A DNA stretch of 64,000 nt, from contig NZ_CP028913.1 in the NCBI RefSeq assembly GCF_003070885.1, positions 372,001 through 436,000 of the forward strand. Reading direction: 5' to 3'. The position numbers and the translations under genes were made by a program. Positions 43,453 to 52,318 of this stretch are shown here, one piece after another (position 1 is the stretch's first letter; every line of letters starts with the position of its first letter). The DNA comes from Agromyces badenianii. GTDB lineage: Bacteria > Actinomycetota > Actinomycetes > Actinomycetales > Microbacteriaceae. The notes beneath the pieces are model-generated. The model was not told the origin of the DNA. It saw only the letters and a program-made list of their open reading frames with translations, and did not search any database.

Positions 43453-45064
43453 GCGACGTGCCGCCGGATGCATCCGGGAGTTCAGTGCTCGCCGGCCGAT
43501 AGACGTCGAGTGCCGCCGGCACGATGCGCACCGTCGTGCGGTAGCCGGGCACTGCGGTGCGCGCGGATGCCTCGGCGGGCGCCTCGATCGACACCTCGCC
43601 GTCGTGCGCGAAGCCGGGCGGCTGCCCCTGCCGAGGGCGGACGATCACCTCGATCGACTCCGTCGTGAACGATTCGAGCCGCTCCGGCAGCAGTCGTACG
43701 CGGCGGAGCACGGCACTGGTGCGCCGACCGAAGGCGAGGGCGCCGGCAGCGCGCACCCGAGATCCGGCGTGCAGCACGCGCACGTCGAGCTCCCCGCCGT
43801 CGAGCCGACGTCGCTGCATCGGAGCGGGGATGCCCGCGTCGTTGACTCCGACCCCCACGTACAGGGTCCAGACCCGGGCCCTGCGTCCGTCGACGACGAC
43901 GGTCACCGGAGCCGATCGCCGCAGCACCCGCGCCGCGGCGAGGATCGCGGCGAGCCACTTGCCCCAGTGTTCCTCGTGCCGCTCCCGCTCGGCCACGAAG
44001 TCGGGATAGAGGCCCACCGAGGCGGTGTTCAGCACCGTGATCGGCGGGCCGTCGGCGAAGCGGAGCTCCGCGACATCCGCACGCACGCCCTCGCCTCGCT
44101 GCAGGGCATCGACGGCGAGGTCGACGGATGCCGCGCCCGCCGTGCGCGCGAAGTGGTTGAACGTGCCGCCGGGCACGACGAAGAGCGGCACCCCGGCGAG
44201 TCGTGCCTCGTGCGCTACGGCGGCGACGGAACCGTCTCCGCCGCAGACTCCGACGATGGCTGGAGGGTCGTCACGGGAGAGCGCGGCACGCGCAGCCGCC
44301 TGAGGGTCTTCACCGTCGTCGAGCAGGTGGATCTCGGCGCGCGGCAGACGTCGTTCGAGCACGCGCAACGGGTCGCTGCGCAGCACGCTCGTGCCCGAGG
44401 AGCGGTTCACGACGATATAGACGCCCTCGCCGTCGGGCGACGCGGGCAGGCGGCGGTCGGTGCCGCTCGGAGCCGAGCCGTCGTCGGCGGGGGTCGTGCC
44501 GGGGCGGGCGACGAGGGCGCTGAGTCCGGCGACGCCGGCACCGAGCGCGAGTCCGCCGACGACGTCCGACAGCCAGTGCGCCCCGGTGTGCAACCGCGAG
44601 TAGCCGACGCCCAACGCGGCCGGCACGAGCGCGGCGCCGAGGCGTGGCGACTCGATCGCGATGCCGGTCGCGAAGGCGGCCGCGCTCGCCGAGTGGCCAG
44701 AGGGGAAGGACGGCGTGATCGGCGGCTTCGGCAGGTGCCGTCCGACCGGCACGTCGGCGAGCAGCGGACGGTCGCCGCCGAAGACCCGCTTGGCGATGAC
44801 GTTGGTGAGCGCGCTCGCGACGAGCAGCGATCCGAGCCCGCGCGCCGCCGCGCGGCGGCGTCCGGTGACGGCGAGCACACCCGCGATCGTCCACCAGAGC
44901 ACGCCCTTGTCGGCGAATCCCGAGACCCGAGACCAGAACCGGTCGACAGCGGGATGGCTGCGGCGGGCGTTCACCGCGCGGGCCGCCGCGGCATCCGCTT
45001 TTCGAACCCAGGAGGGCAGGATCCTCGTGCGCTGTACGGCGACTCGCACGTTCTGGAAGGGCAC
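43418..45064 (-). CDS. PAP2 phosphatase fused to diacylglycerol-kinase catalytic domain
   Basis: 548 residues joining two lipid enzymes. The N-terminal PAP2 domain has KRVFGGDRP, PSGHSASAAA and SRLHTGAHWLSD with membrane spans. The C-terminal diacylglycerol-kinase domain has NRSSGTS, CGGDGSVAAVAHEARL and PGGTFNHFAR. The PAP2 part would remove, and the kinase part add, phosphate on isoprenoid or glycerolipid substrates. A TTG 36 nt upstream is in frame, but GTG 45064 sits 6 nt after TACGAT on the minus strand (45071-45076), so a leaderless start is preferred. The fusion occurs in other actinobacteria. Confidence 0.86.
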   Translation of the reverse strand: MPFQNVRVAVQRTRILPSWVRKADAAAARAVNARRSHPAVDRFWSRVSGFADKGVLWWTIAGVLAVTGRRRAAARGLGSLLVASALTNVIAKRVFGGDRPLLADVPVGRHLPKPPITPSFPSGHSASAAAFATGIAIESPRLGAALVPAALGVGYSRLHTGAHWLSDVVGGLALGAGVAGLSALVARPGTTPADDGSAPSGTDRRLPASPDGEGVYIVVNRSSGTSVLRSDPLRVLERRLPRAEIHLLDDGEDPQAAARAALSRDDPPAIVGVCGGDGSVAAVAHEARLAGVPLFVVPGGTFNHFARTAGAASVDLAVDALQRGEGVRADVAELRFADGPPITVLNTASVGLYPDFVAERERHEEHWGKWLAAILAAARVLRRSAPVTVVVDGRRARVWTLYVGVGVNDAGIPAPMQRRRLDGGELDVRVLHAGSRVRAAGALAFGRRTSAVLRRVRLLPERLESFTTESIEVIVRPRQGQPPGFAHDGEVSIEAPAEASARTAVPGYRTTVRIVPAALDVYRPASTELPDASGGTSLTATAGHSPTP

Positions 45065-45125
45065 CCCGACATCGTAGGCGCGTGGCGTCGGCAGGCTCAA
45101 CCGCGAGCCTCGGCCGGTCGCGAGG

Positions 45126-46829
45126 TCACTTCGCGGCAGCCCGGTCGAGCAGCACGTCGCGCACCTGGCGGCGCAGCACCTTGCCGATGAGCGAGCGGGG
45201 CAGCTCGTCGAACGGCTCGATGCGTCGCGGCACCTTGTACGGCGTCAGGCTCGTGCGGCAGAACTCGCGGAGCGCGGCTTCGTCGAAGACGGCTCCCTCG
45301 CGCAGCTCGACGCCGGCGGCGACGGCCTCGCCGCCCGAGCCGCGAGGCAGGCCGACGACGGCGGCGCCGCGCACGTCGGGGTGGGCGAGCAGCGCGGCCT
45401 CGACCTCCGACGGCGAGACGTTGAAGCCGCCCGTGATGATGAGCTCCTTCACGCGGTCGACGATCGTCACGAAGCCGTCTTCGGAGACGCGCACGATGTC
45501 GCCCGTGCGCAGCCAGCCGCCGGGAAGGAGGGTCTCGGTGGTCTCCGCCGGGCGTCGCCAGTACCCCTGGAAGACCTGCGGTCCGCGCACGAGCAGCTCG
45601 CCCGGTTCGCCGACCGGCCGATCGACCTCGGGGTCGTCGGGGTCGACCACGCGGATGTCGGTGCTCGGGAACGGCACTCCGACGGTGCCGGGTCGCCGGG
45701 TCGGGCCCATCGGGTTGCCGAGGGCCACCGGCGACGACTCGGTCATGCCGTACCCCTCGACGAGCAGCCCGCCGGTTGCGCTCTCCCAGCGGTCGACGGT
45801 CGCGATCGGCAGGCTCATCGCGCCCGAGATGGCGAAGCGGATGCTCCGGAGCGCTCGCGGCTGTCGCACGGCCGCGCGCACCAGCTGGTCGTAGATCGGC
45901 GGCACCGCGGGCAGGAACGTCGGCGGCGAGTGGCGTGCCGCGTCGAGCACGAGGCCCGAGTCGAACTTCGGGAACAGCACGAGGCGCGCGCCGATGCTCA
46001 TCGCGAACGTCAGGCAGAGGGTCATGCCATAGGCGTGGAAGAGCGGCAGCACCGCGTAGAAGACTTCCTCGCCCTCGACGAGGCCCGGCACCCAGGCGCG
46101 GCCCTGCATCGCGTTGGCGCGCAGGTTGCGGTGGCTGAGCACTGCGCCCTTCGGGGAACCGGTGGTGCCGCTCGTGTACTGCAGCACGGCCGTGTCGTCG
46201 AGGGTGGGCCGTGGATGCCGCCTGGCGAGTGCTCTCCGCGAGGTGAGGTGCTCCCAGTCGACCAGGCCGCGGGCGCGCGGCGTCGTCGTCAGTGCGGCGC
46301 GGGAGCGCCGGGCCTTCGGGATCGGGAGGCGCAGGGCCATCCGCTTGCCGAACGGCAGGGCACGGGTCAGGTCGACCGCGACGATGTGCTCGGGGCGGAT
46401 GTCGCTCGGGAACTCCGCGACCGTGTCGGCCACGCTGTTCCAGACGATCGCGACGCGGGCGCCATGGTCTTCGAACTGGTGCCGCAGCTCGGGCGGCGTG
46501 TAGAGCGGGTTGTGCTCGACGACGATCGCGCCGAGCCGCAGCACGGCGTAGAACGCGACGACGTGCTGGGGGCAGTTCGGCAGCACGAGTGCGACCCGGT
46601 CGCCCGCCCGCACCCCGAGACGCCGCAGCCCCTCCGCGGCCGAGGCGATCTGCTCGCCGAGCTCTCGGTAGCTCGTCTCGGCACCGAAGAACTCGAGCGC
46701 GGTGCGCCGTCGGAATCGGCGGACGGCGTCGTCGATCATGTCGACGAGCGTCTGGCTCGGTTCGTCGATCTCGGGCGGCACGCCCTCGGCGTAGTGGGCG
46801 AGCCACGGTCGATGCTCGTACGCGTTCAT
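45126..46829 (-). CDS. Long-chain fatty-acid--CoA ligase (AMP-forming)
   Basis: 567-residue acyl-CoA synthetase. The AMP-binding P-loop is YTSGTTGSPKGAV; GYGMTESSPV is the second core motif; GWLRTGDIVRV and the hinge DRVKELIITGGFNVSPSEVE follow, and the terminal PRSLIGKVLRR contains the catalytic Lys. It activates fatty acids for degradation or lipid synthesis. A candidate -10 (TACGCT on the minus strand, 46906-46911) lies about 75 nt upstream with an AGGGGAA ribosome-binding site. Confidence 0.92.
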   Translation of the reverse strand: MNAYEHRPWLAHYAEGVPPEIDEPSQTLVDMIDDAVRRFRRRTALEFFGAETSYRELGEQIASAAEGLRRLGVRAGDRVALVLPNCPQHVVAFYAVLRLGAIVVEHNPLYTPPELRHQFEDHGARVAIVWNSVADTVAEFPSDIRPEHIVAVDLTRALPFGKRMALRLPIPKARRSRAALTTTPRARGLVDWEHLTSRRALARRHPRPTLDDTAVLQYTSGTTGSPKGAVLSHRNLRANAMQGRAWVPGLVEGEEVFYAVLPLFHAYGMTLCLTFAMSIGARLVLFPKFDSGLVLDAARHSPPTFLPAVPPIYDQLVRAAVRQPRALRSIRFAISGAMSLPIATVDRWESATGGLLVEGYGMTESSPVALGNPMGPTRRPGTVGVPFPSTDIRVVDPDDPEVDRPVGEPGELLVRGPQVFQGYWRRPAETTETLLPGGWLRTGDIVRVSEDGFVTIVDRVKELIITGGFNVSPSEVEAALLAHPDVRGAAVVGLPRGSGGEAVAAGVELREGAVFDEAALREFCRTSLTPYKVPRRIEPFDELPRSLIGKVLRRQVRDVLLDRAAAK

Positions 46830-46971
46830 GCGTTCCCCTCGAAGTCACCGCGAGTCGACCGCCGGAGCGGCCGGCCGCTGCCACGGCGTGTGCGGATGCC
46901 TCTCCAGCGTAGGCGGCGCCCGCCGTGCCCGAGCTGAGTCGCTCGCTCCCGACCACCGCCGCCCGGCGTGT

Positions 46972-47604
46972 TCAGAGAATGCCGAGTTCCATCGCCCGGG
47001 TCACGGCGCGGGTGCGATCGCGCACTTCGAGCTTCTCGAACACGTGCAGCAGGTGCGTCTTGACCGTCGCCTCGCCGATGAAGAGCGCCGCGGCGATCTC
47101 GGGGTTCGAGCGGCCCTCGGCGACGAGTCGCAGCACGTCGAGCTCGCGCGGCGAGAGCGACGGCGGGGCGACGGATGCCGCTTCGGCGCGAACCCTCGAC
47201 ACGAGCTTCGCCGCGATCGACGGGGCGAGCACGGTCTCGCCCGCGGCGACCGCGCGGATGCCCGCCAGGATCTCCGCCTGCGGGGCCGCCTTGAGCAGGT
47301 ACCCGCTCGCGCCCGCCTCGATCGCCGCGAGGATGTGGTCGTCGGTCTCGTATGTCGTGAGCACGAGCACCCGGGTCCCCGGCACCTCGGCGAGGATGCG
47401 GGCAGTCGCTGTGGCGCCGTCGAGCTGCGGCATCCGCAGGTCCATGAGCACGAGGTCGGGGCGTTCGGATGCCGCGACGGTCACGGCCTCCGCGCCGTCG
47501 GCGGCCTCGCCGACGACCGCGAGTCCGGGCTCGGCCTCGAGCAGGCCGACGATGCCGGCGCGCACGATCGGGTGGTCATCGGCGACGACGATGCGGATGC
47601 TCAT
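46972..47604 (-). CDS. NarL/LuxR-type response regulator (ABC-exporter two-component system)
   Basis: 210 residues: receiver with phospho-Asp in VLMDLRMPQLDG (near residue 54), LTTYETDD and the conserved Lys in GYLLKAAPQ, then a LuxR HTH (LSPRELDVLRLVAEGRSNPE and EATVKTHLLHVFEKL). Its partner kinase is upstream with a 22-codon micro-ORF in between. It should control the ABC exporter of the same operon, in the style of DesKR or LiaRS systems. Confidence 0.92.
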   Translation of the reverse strand: MSIRIVVADDHPIVRAGIVGLLEAEPGLAVVGEAADGAEAVTVAASERPDLVLMDLRMPQLDGATATARILAEVPGTRVLVLTTYETDDHILAAIEAGASGYLLKAAPQAEILAGIRAVAAGETVLAPSIAAKLVSRVRAEAASVAPPSLSPRELDVLRLVAEGRSNPEIAAALFIGEATVKTHLLHVFEKLEVRDRTRAVTRAMELGIL

Positions 47605-47669
47605 GCGGTGTCCTCCAGCGGCAGGGTGGTCGCGGCATCTGCTCGAGCGACGACGATGCGGATGCTCAT
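47601..47669 (-). CDS. 22-codon micro-ORF made by a duplicated kinase/regulator junction
   Basis: It begins with the same eight residues as the response regulator (MSIRIVVA) and continues with RADAA, which copies the tail of the kinase. Start and stop overlap the kinase stop and the regulator start (ATGA at both ends), so translation could hand over through it. It arose from a 65-bp tandem duplication (27 bp identical, the rest diverged). Any peptide function is doubtful; a spacer effect on kinase:regulator ratio is possible. Confidence 0.5.
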   Translation of the reverse strand: MSIRIVVARADAATTLPLEDTA

Positions 47670-48856
47670 GCGGATCCCTCCTCTTCGGCGCCGGCCGCGG
47701 CATCCGCTCGGGGGATGCCGACGCGCAGCACGGTGCCGCCCGCGGATCCTGGTTCGATCGCGAACGAGCCGCCGACGAGTGCGGTGCGGTCGCGGATGCC
47801 GGTGAGCCCGAAGCCCGAGGCGCCGGGCGTCGCAGCTCCCGGACCGACGCCGTCGTCGGAGACGGTGAGCACGACCTCGCCGTCGACAGATTCGACCGTC
47901 ACCGCTGCGTGCCGGGCGCGGGCGTGCTTGCGCACGTTCGCGAGCCCCTCCTGCGCCGAGCGCAGCAGCACGACCTCGTGTTCGCGGCTGAGGCCGGTCG
48001 CACTCGCAGACACCGTCACGACGACGCCGGTCTCGCGCTCGAAGCTCGTCGCGAGCCGCGCGAGCGCGTCGGCGAGGCCTGCCCCGGGTTCGACCGGCGC
48101 GAGCGAGGCGACGAGACCGCGCGCTTCGGTGAGCGCCTCACGCGCCATCTGCTCCATGAGCTCGAGGTCGGAGCGAGCGGATGCCGCGTCCGCCCCGTCG
48201 ACGCCGTCGAGCCGTGTGCCGGTGCGCTGCGCGACCATGACGAGCCCGGTGAGGCTCTGCGCGATCGTGTCGTGGATCTCGCGGGCGAGTCGTGCGCGCT
48301 CTTCGAGGACACCGGCATCGCGGTGCATCGCGGCGAGCTGCCCCTGCGCGGCCTGCAACTCCTCGAGGAGGCGGCCTCGCTCCTGACCGTAGACGGCGAT
48401 GTTCGTGATCCAGAGCCCGAGCGCGATGCTGAAGCCGACCGAGACCGCCGCGCTGACGAGTCCGGTCACGATGCCGCTCGGGCCGAAGTGCACGGCGTAC
48501 CCCGCCGCTAGCGCGACGCCGATGAGCACGTTCGACACGAGCGCGCTGCGGATCGACGGCGCGGTCGTCCAGATGAACGGATAGACGAACACCTGCACGA
48601 TCGCGAACGAGGGTTCGAACGAGGCGCCGACGCCGACGAGCACCGCGAACGCGATCGAGATCACGAGGTGCGGCGCAAGCCGGTCGTTGCCGAGCTGGGC
48701 CCTGGCGTAAGCGAAGTAGAAGGCGAGGAATGCGCCCGCCGTCGCCCAGACGCCCCAATCGTTCGGTCCGTACGGCGGCGGGTCGAACAGGGTGAAGAGC
48801 ACGAGGACGGATGCCACGGCGATCGCCGCGACATCCCACCATCGTCTGTTCAGCAT
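47666..48856 (-). CDS. Sensor histidine kinase, HisKA_3 type
   Basis: 396 residues: about five membrane spans (to residue 155), a coiled-coil linker, then the HisKA_3 dimerisation helix with phospho-His in REIHDTIAQSLTGL, and an ATPase domain with QEGLANVRKHA (N-box) and SDDGVGPG. Short external loops suggest intramembrane sensing, as in kinases that monitor the antibiotic or lipid handled by a partner ABC exporter. It follows the permease gene by 21 nt. Confidence 0.9.
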   Translation of the reverse strand: MLNRRWWDVAAIAVASVLVLFTLFDPPPYGPNDWGVWATAGAFLAFYFAYARAQLGNDRLAPHLVISIAFAVLVGVGASFEPSFAIVQVFVYPFIWTTAPSIRSALVSNVLIGVALAAGYAVHFGPSGIVTGLVSAAVSVGFSIALGLWITNIAVYGQERGRLLEELQAAQGQLAAMHRDAGVLEERARLAREIHDTIAQSLTGLVMVAQRTGTRLDGVDGADAASARSDLELMEQMAREALTEARGLVASLAPVEPGAGLADALARLATSFERETGVVVTVSASATGLSREHEVVLLRSAQEGLANVRKHARARHAAVTVESVDGEVVLTVSDDGVGPGAATPGASGFGLTGIRDRTALVGGSFAIEPGSAGGTVLRVGIPRADAAAGAEEEGSA

Positions 48857-48877
48857 GTTGCGAGTCTGGCACGCGCC

Positions 48878-49687
48878 CTAGGCGTCGCGCCGGATCCAGC
48901 GGAAGGTGAGGCGAGACAGCACGAACCCGACGACGAGCCAGATGCCGAGCGCGATCGCGACGCCCGCGAGGTTCCACGTGCCGCCCTGCTCCGCAGCCTC
49001 CCACCCGTCGGGCAGGAACACCGAGCGCATCCCCTGGGCGATCCACTTGAGCGGGAAGAGGCTCGCGATGTTCTGCAGCCACTCCGGCAGCATGTCCCAC
49101 TGCAGGTAGACGCCCGAGATGAACTGCAGCAGCAGCACGACGGGGATGACGACGGCGCTGGCACTCTTGCCCGAGCGCGGCAATGCCGACAGGGCGATGC
49201 CGAGGAGCGCGCACGTCGTGAGGCCGAGCACGAACACCCACGCGAACGTGAGCCACTTCGCCGGGTCGGTCGGCAGGTCGATGCCGAGCACGAGCCACCC
49301 GGCGAGTATCAGCAGCGCCGCCTGCAGCCCGCCAGTCACGAACACCTGGCCGATCTTTCCGAGGAAGTAGCCGACGGGGGAGAGGGGCGTGCCGCCGAGC
49401 CGCTTCAGGGTGCCGTTCGACTTCTCCAGCGCGATGTCGATCGCGAGGTTCTGCACGCCCGAGAGCAGGATGCCGGCGGCGATCATGCCGGGCAGGTACA
49501 ACGCGCCGATGGAGATCTCGTTGCCGGGAGGGCCGACCTCGCCCGAGGCGCTGAACGCCGCGGTGAAGATCGCGAGCATCACGAACGGGAAGAAGAACGT
49601 GAAGAAGAGCGTGTCGGGCGCCCGGAAGTAGATCTTGGTCTCGAGGCCGAGGCGCGACGCGCCCTGTGCCATCAGGTTGGTGGTCAT
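48878..49687 (-). CDS. ABC-2 type exporter permease
   Basis: 269-residue ABC-2 permease with six membrane spans. The FRAPDTLFFTFFFPFVML helix, the EKSNGTLKRLGGTPLS coupling loop and a late SVFLPDGWE-like region are typical of drug or lipid exporters. The start overlaps the stop of the ATPase gene (ATGA). Confidence 0.9.
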   Translation of the reverse strand: MTTNLMAQGASRLGLETKIYFRAPDTLFFTFFFPFVMLAIFTAAFSASGEVGPPGNEISIGALYLPGMIAAGILLSGVQNLAIDIALEKSNGTLKRLGGTPLSPVGYFLGKIGQVFVTGGLQAALLILAGWLVLGIDLPTDPAKWLTFAWVFVLGLTTCALLGIALSALPRSGKSASAVVIPVVLLLQFISGVYLQWDMLPEWLQNIASLFPLKWIAQGMRSVFLPDGWEAAEQGGTWNLAGVAIALGIWLVVGFVLSRLTFRWIRRDA

Positions 49688-50574
49688 GCGAAGGCCTCCT
49701 CGGTGGTCGCGGCCGGTGCCGTGTTCCGCACGAGCTGCAGGTAGATGTCTTCGAGCGTGGGGCGGATCACTTCGAGGCCCGCGGGCTCACCGCCGAGTTC
49801 GGCGACGACGGATGCCACGACGAGACCCGGTTCCTCGGTGCGCACCTCGCGGGGCGCACCGCCGGCATCCACCCAGCGCACGATCGGCACCCGCGCTTCG
49901 GCGCCGCCGATCTCGTGGATGCCGCCGACGTCGACGAGCCGCCCGCCGGCGATGACGCCGGCGCGATCGGCGAGCTGAGCGGCCTCGTCGAGGTAGTGGG
50001 TGGTGAGCACGATGGTCGTGCCGTCGGCCTTCAGCGAGCGGATGAGCTGCCAGAACTGCCGGCGAGCCTCGGGGTCGAAGCCCGTCGTCGGCTCATCGAG
50101 GAAGAGCAGCTCGGGCCGGCCGACGATGCCGAGCGCGACGTCGACGCGCCGCTGCTGGCCGCCCGAGAGCTTGGCGATGCGCGTCTTCGCCTTCGCCTCG
50201 AGCCCGACGGCGGCGATGACCTCGTCGATGTCGCGGGGGTTCGGGTAGAGCGAGGCGAAGTTCCGCAGGATCTCGGTCACCGTCAGAAGCCCCGTCTCGC
50301 CGGTCGACTGCAGCACGATGCCGATCCGCGACTTCCAGTCGAGGCCGCCGCGGGCCGGATCGACGCCGAGCACGCTCACCTCGCCTTCGGTGCGCACGCG
50401 GTACCCCTCCAGGATCTCGACCGTGGTCGACTTGCCCGCGCCGTTGGGCCCGAGCAGGGCGAAGGTCTCGCCGTGGGCGATGTCGAGGTCGATGCCGTCG
50501 ACGGCGGCGACCGTGCCGTAGAGCTTGCGGAGCCCGCGGATGTGCACCGCGGCATCCGTGCCTGTCATGTTCAT
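49684..50574 (-). CDS. ABC exporter ATPase (DrrA/CcmA-like)
   Basis: 296-residue ATPase: Walker A GPNGAGKSTT, signature LSGGQQRRVD, Walker B LLFLDEPTTGFD, switch His in LTTHYLDEA, and a ~60-residue C-terminal regulatory segment as in DrrA. ATG 50574 is preferred. It pairs with the ABC-2 permease; the operon's kinase and regulator probably report its need. Substrate unknown. Confidence 0.93.
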   Translation of the reverse strand: MNMTGTDAAVHIRGLRKLYGTVAAVDGIDLDIAHGETFALLGPNGAGKSTTVEILEGYRVRTEGEVSVLGVDPARGGLDWKSRIGIVLQSTGETGLLTVTEILRNFASLYPNPRDIDEVIAAVGLEAKAKTRIAKLSGGQQRRVDVALGIVGRPELLFLDEPTTGFDPEARRQFWQLIRSLKADGTTIVLTTHYLDEAAQLADRAGVIAGGRLVDVGGIHEIGGAEARVPIVRWVDAGGAPREVRTEEPGLVVASVVAELGGEPAGLEVIRPTLEDIYLQLVRNTAPAATTEEAFA

Positions 50575-50618
50575 GTGACCAGCTTCGCGCTCGCAGGCCC
50601 GGCGCGGCAGCCCCCGGC

Positions 50619-50666
50619 CGTTCGATTCCGGCATCCACCGGTCGGTGGATGGGCCGGAACCGAACG
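50619..50666. promoter_or_regulatory. Large inverted repeat upstream of the ABC-exporter operon
   Basis: Arms 50619-50640 and 50643-50666 match except for one base and a 2-nt bulge. The centre reads ATCCACCG-GT-CGGTGGAT. It may be the binding site of the operon's response regulator or a terminator for lysE. Confidence 0.55.
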
Positions 50667-50679
50667 CGGACTCGGCGCC

Positions 50680-51300
50680 TCAGTGCGGCAGCACGAGCAG
50701 CACGCCGAGGGTGACCATGACGAGCGCGATCAGCCCGTCGAGCACCCGCCACGCCCGCGGACTCGCGAGCACGCGGCCGAGCAGCCGGGCCCCGTAGGCG
50801 AGGCCGAAGAACCAGACGAGGCTCGCGAGCCCCGCCCCGGCGGCGAACGCCCACCGTTCATCGCCGTGGCCGTTCGCGACCGAGCCGAGCAGGAACACGG
50901 TGTCGAGGTACACGTGCGGGTTCAGCCAGGTCAGGGCGAGGCAGGTCAGCGCCGCTGCCGCGAGGGTCCCGGCGCCCGCGCCGGGGCTCGCCCCCGCGTC
51001 GAGGGCCGCCCCGCTCGGCCGGATCGCCCGCCGTGCCGCGAGAGCTCCGTACCCGACGAGGAACGCCGCGCCGGCCCAGCGGATGACGCCGACGAGCCAC
51101 GGCACCGCCGCGAGCACGGCGCCGATGCCCGAGACGCCGACGAGGATGAGCGCGAGGTCGCTCAGGGCGCAGATCGCGGCGACGGTGAAGACGTGCTCGC
51201 GGCGGATGCCCTGTCGCAGTACGAAGACGTTCTGGGCGCCGATCGCGACGATGAGCGAGAGGCCGAGACCGAGGCCGGCCAGCGCGGAGGAGATGGGCAC
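50680..51300 (-). CDS. lysE: LysE/ArgO-family amino-acid exporter
   Basis: 206-residue exporter with about six membrane spans; IVAIGAQNVFVLRQG and the TWLNPHVYLD motif are diagnostic for LysE/ArgO. Exports lysine and arginine. GTG 51300 sits 6 nt after TAGCGT on the minus strand (51307-51312). It is divergent from its presumed activator. Confidence 0.92.
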   Translation of the reverse strand: MPISSALAGLGLGLSLIVAIGAQNVFVLRQGIRREHVFTVAAICALSDLALILVGVSGIGAVLAAVPWLVGVIRWAGAAFLVGYGALAARRAIRPSGAALDAGASPGAGAGTLAAAALTCLALTWLNPHVYLDTVFLLGSVANGHGDERWAFAAGAGLASLVWFFGLAYGARLLGRVLASPRAWRVLDGLIALVMVTLGVLLVLPH

Positions 51301-51372
51301 GGGTCGACGCTATGCGGCCTTCCGATCATGAACCCAGCTCAAGATCCTTCAGACGCATTAGCATCGCTTCAG

Positions 51373-52278
51373 ATGGAGATCCCGCTCGACCTCGCTCGCA
51401 CGCTCGCCGTCGTCATCGACGAGGGGACCTTCGACGCGGCGGCGCGTCGGCTGCGCATCACGCCCTCGGCCGTCTCGCAGCGGGTCAAGACGCTCGAGCA
51501 GCAACTCGGCCGCGTGCTCGTGGTGCGCTCGAAACCGGCCCGGGCCACCGAGGCAGGCGCGCCGATCGTGCGGCTCGCCCGCCAGATCGCGCTGCTCGAA
51601 CACGATGCGCTCGCCGAGTTCGGGCCGCACGAGGCATCCGCTCGACCGATCTCGGTGCCGCTCGCCGTCAATGCCGACTCGCTCGCGACCTGGTTCCTCC
51701 CGGCGCTCGCCCGAGTCGGCGAGCACCACCCCGTGGTCTTCGACCTGCACCGCGACGATCAGGACTTCACCGCCGGCCTGCTCGAGTCGGGCACCGTCAT
51801 GGGCGCCGTGACCTCTCAGGCCGCACCGGTCGCCGGATGCCTCGTGCGCCCCCTCGGCGTGATGCGCTACGAAGCCGTGGCGACGCCCGCCTTCGCCGCG
51901 CGCTGGGCGCTCGCCGATCGCGACGAGGCTCGATCGGCCGCCGCGCTCGCCTCGGCACCGCTCGTCGACTTCGACCGACGCGACGACCTGCAGCGCGAGT
52001 ACCTGTCGGCGATCGGAGTCGACCCCGATGCGCCGCCGCGTCACTACGTGCCGGCCTCGCACGACTTCGCCACGGCGATCAAGCTCGGGCTCGGCTGGGG
52101 CATGCTGCCGGCGTTCCAGTCGGCCGGTGAAATAGAGCGGGGCGAGCTCGTGCGACTCGGCGGGGCGCCGATCGACGTGCCGCTCCACTGGCAGCAGTGG
52201 AACCTGCGGTCGACACTGCTCACCGCGATCGCCGACGAGCTCGCCGCAGAGGCGCGCACCGCGCTCGCGCGATCTTGA
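51373..52278 (+). CDS. lysG: LysR-type regulator, LysG/ArgP family
   Basis: 301-residue LysR-type regulator: winged HTH at residues 10-65 (FDAAARRLRITPSAVSQRVKTLEQQLG) and a periplasmic-binding-like effector domain. LysG/ArgP proteins activate lysE when lysine or arginine accumulates; the divergent gene pair fits. ATG 51373 follows TAGCAT by 8 nt, so the leader is absent or 1-2 nt; an upstream ATG at 51328 is in frame but less likely. Confidence 0.9.
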   Translation: MEIPLDLARTLAVVIDEGTFDAAARRLRITPSAVSQRVKTLEQQLGRVLVVRSKPARATEAGAPIVRLARQIALLEHDALAEFGPHEASARPISVPLAVNADSLATWFLPALARVGEHHPVVFDLHRDDQDFTAGLLESGTVMGAVTSQAAPVAGCLVRPLGVMRYEAVATPAFAARWALADRDEARSAAALASAPLVDFDRRDDLQREYLSAIGVDPDAPPRHYVPASHDFATAIKLGLGWGMLPAFQSAGEIERGELVRLGGAPIDVPLHWQQWNLRSTLLTAIADELAAEARTALARS

Positions 52279-52318
52279 GGCCTGAGGCTCGAGGCCGCTT
52301 CGCGCCTTGCGCCTCGCG

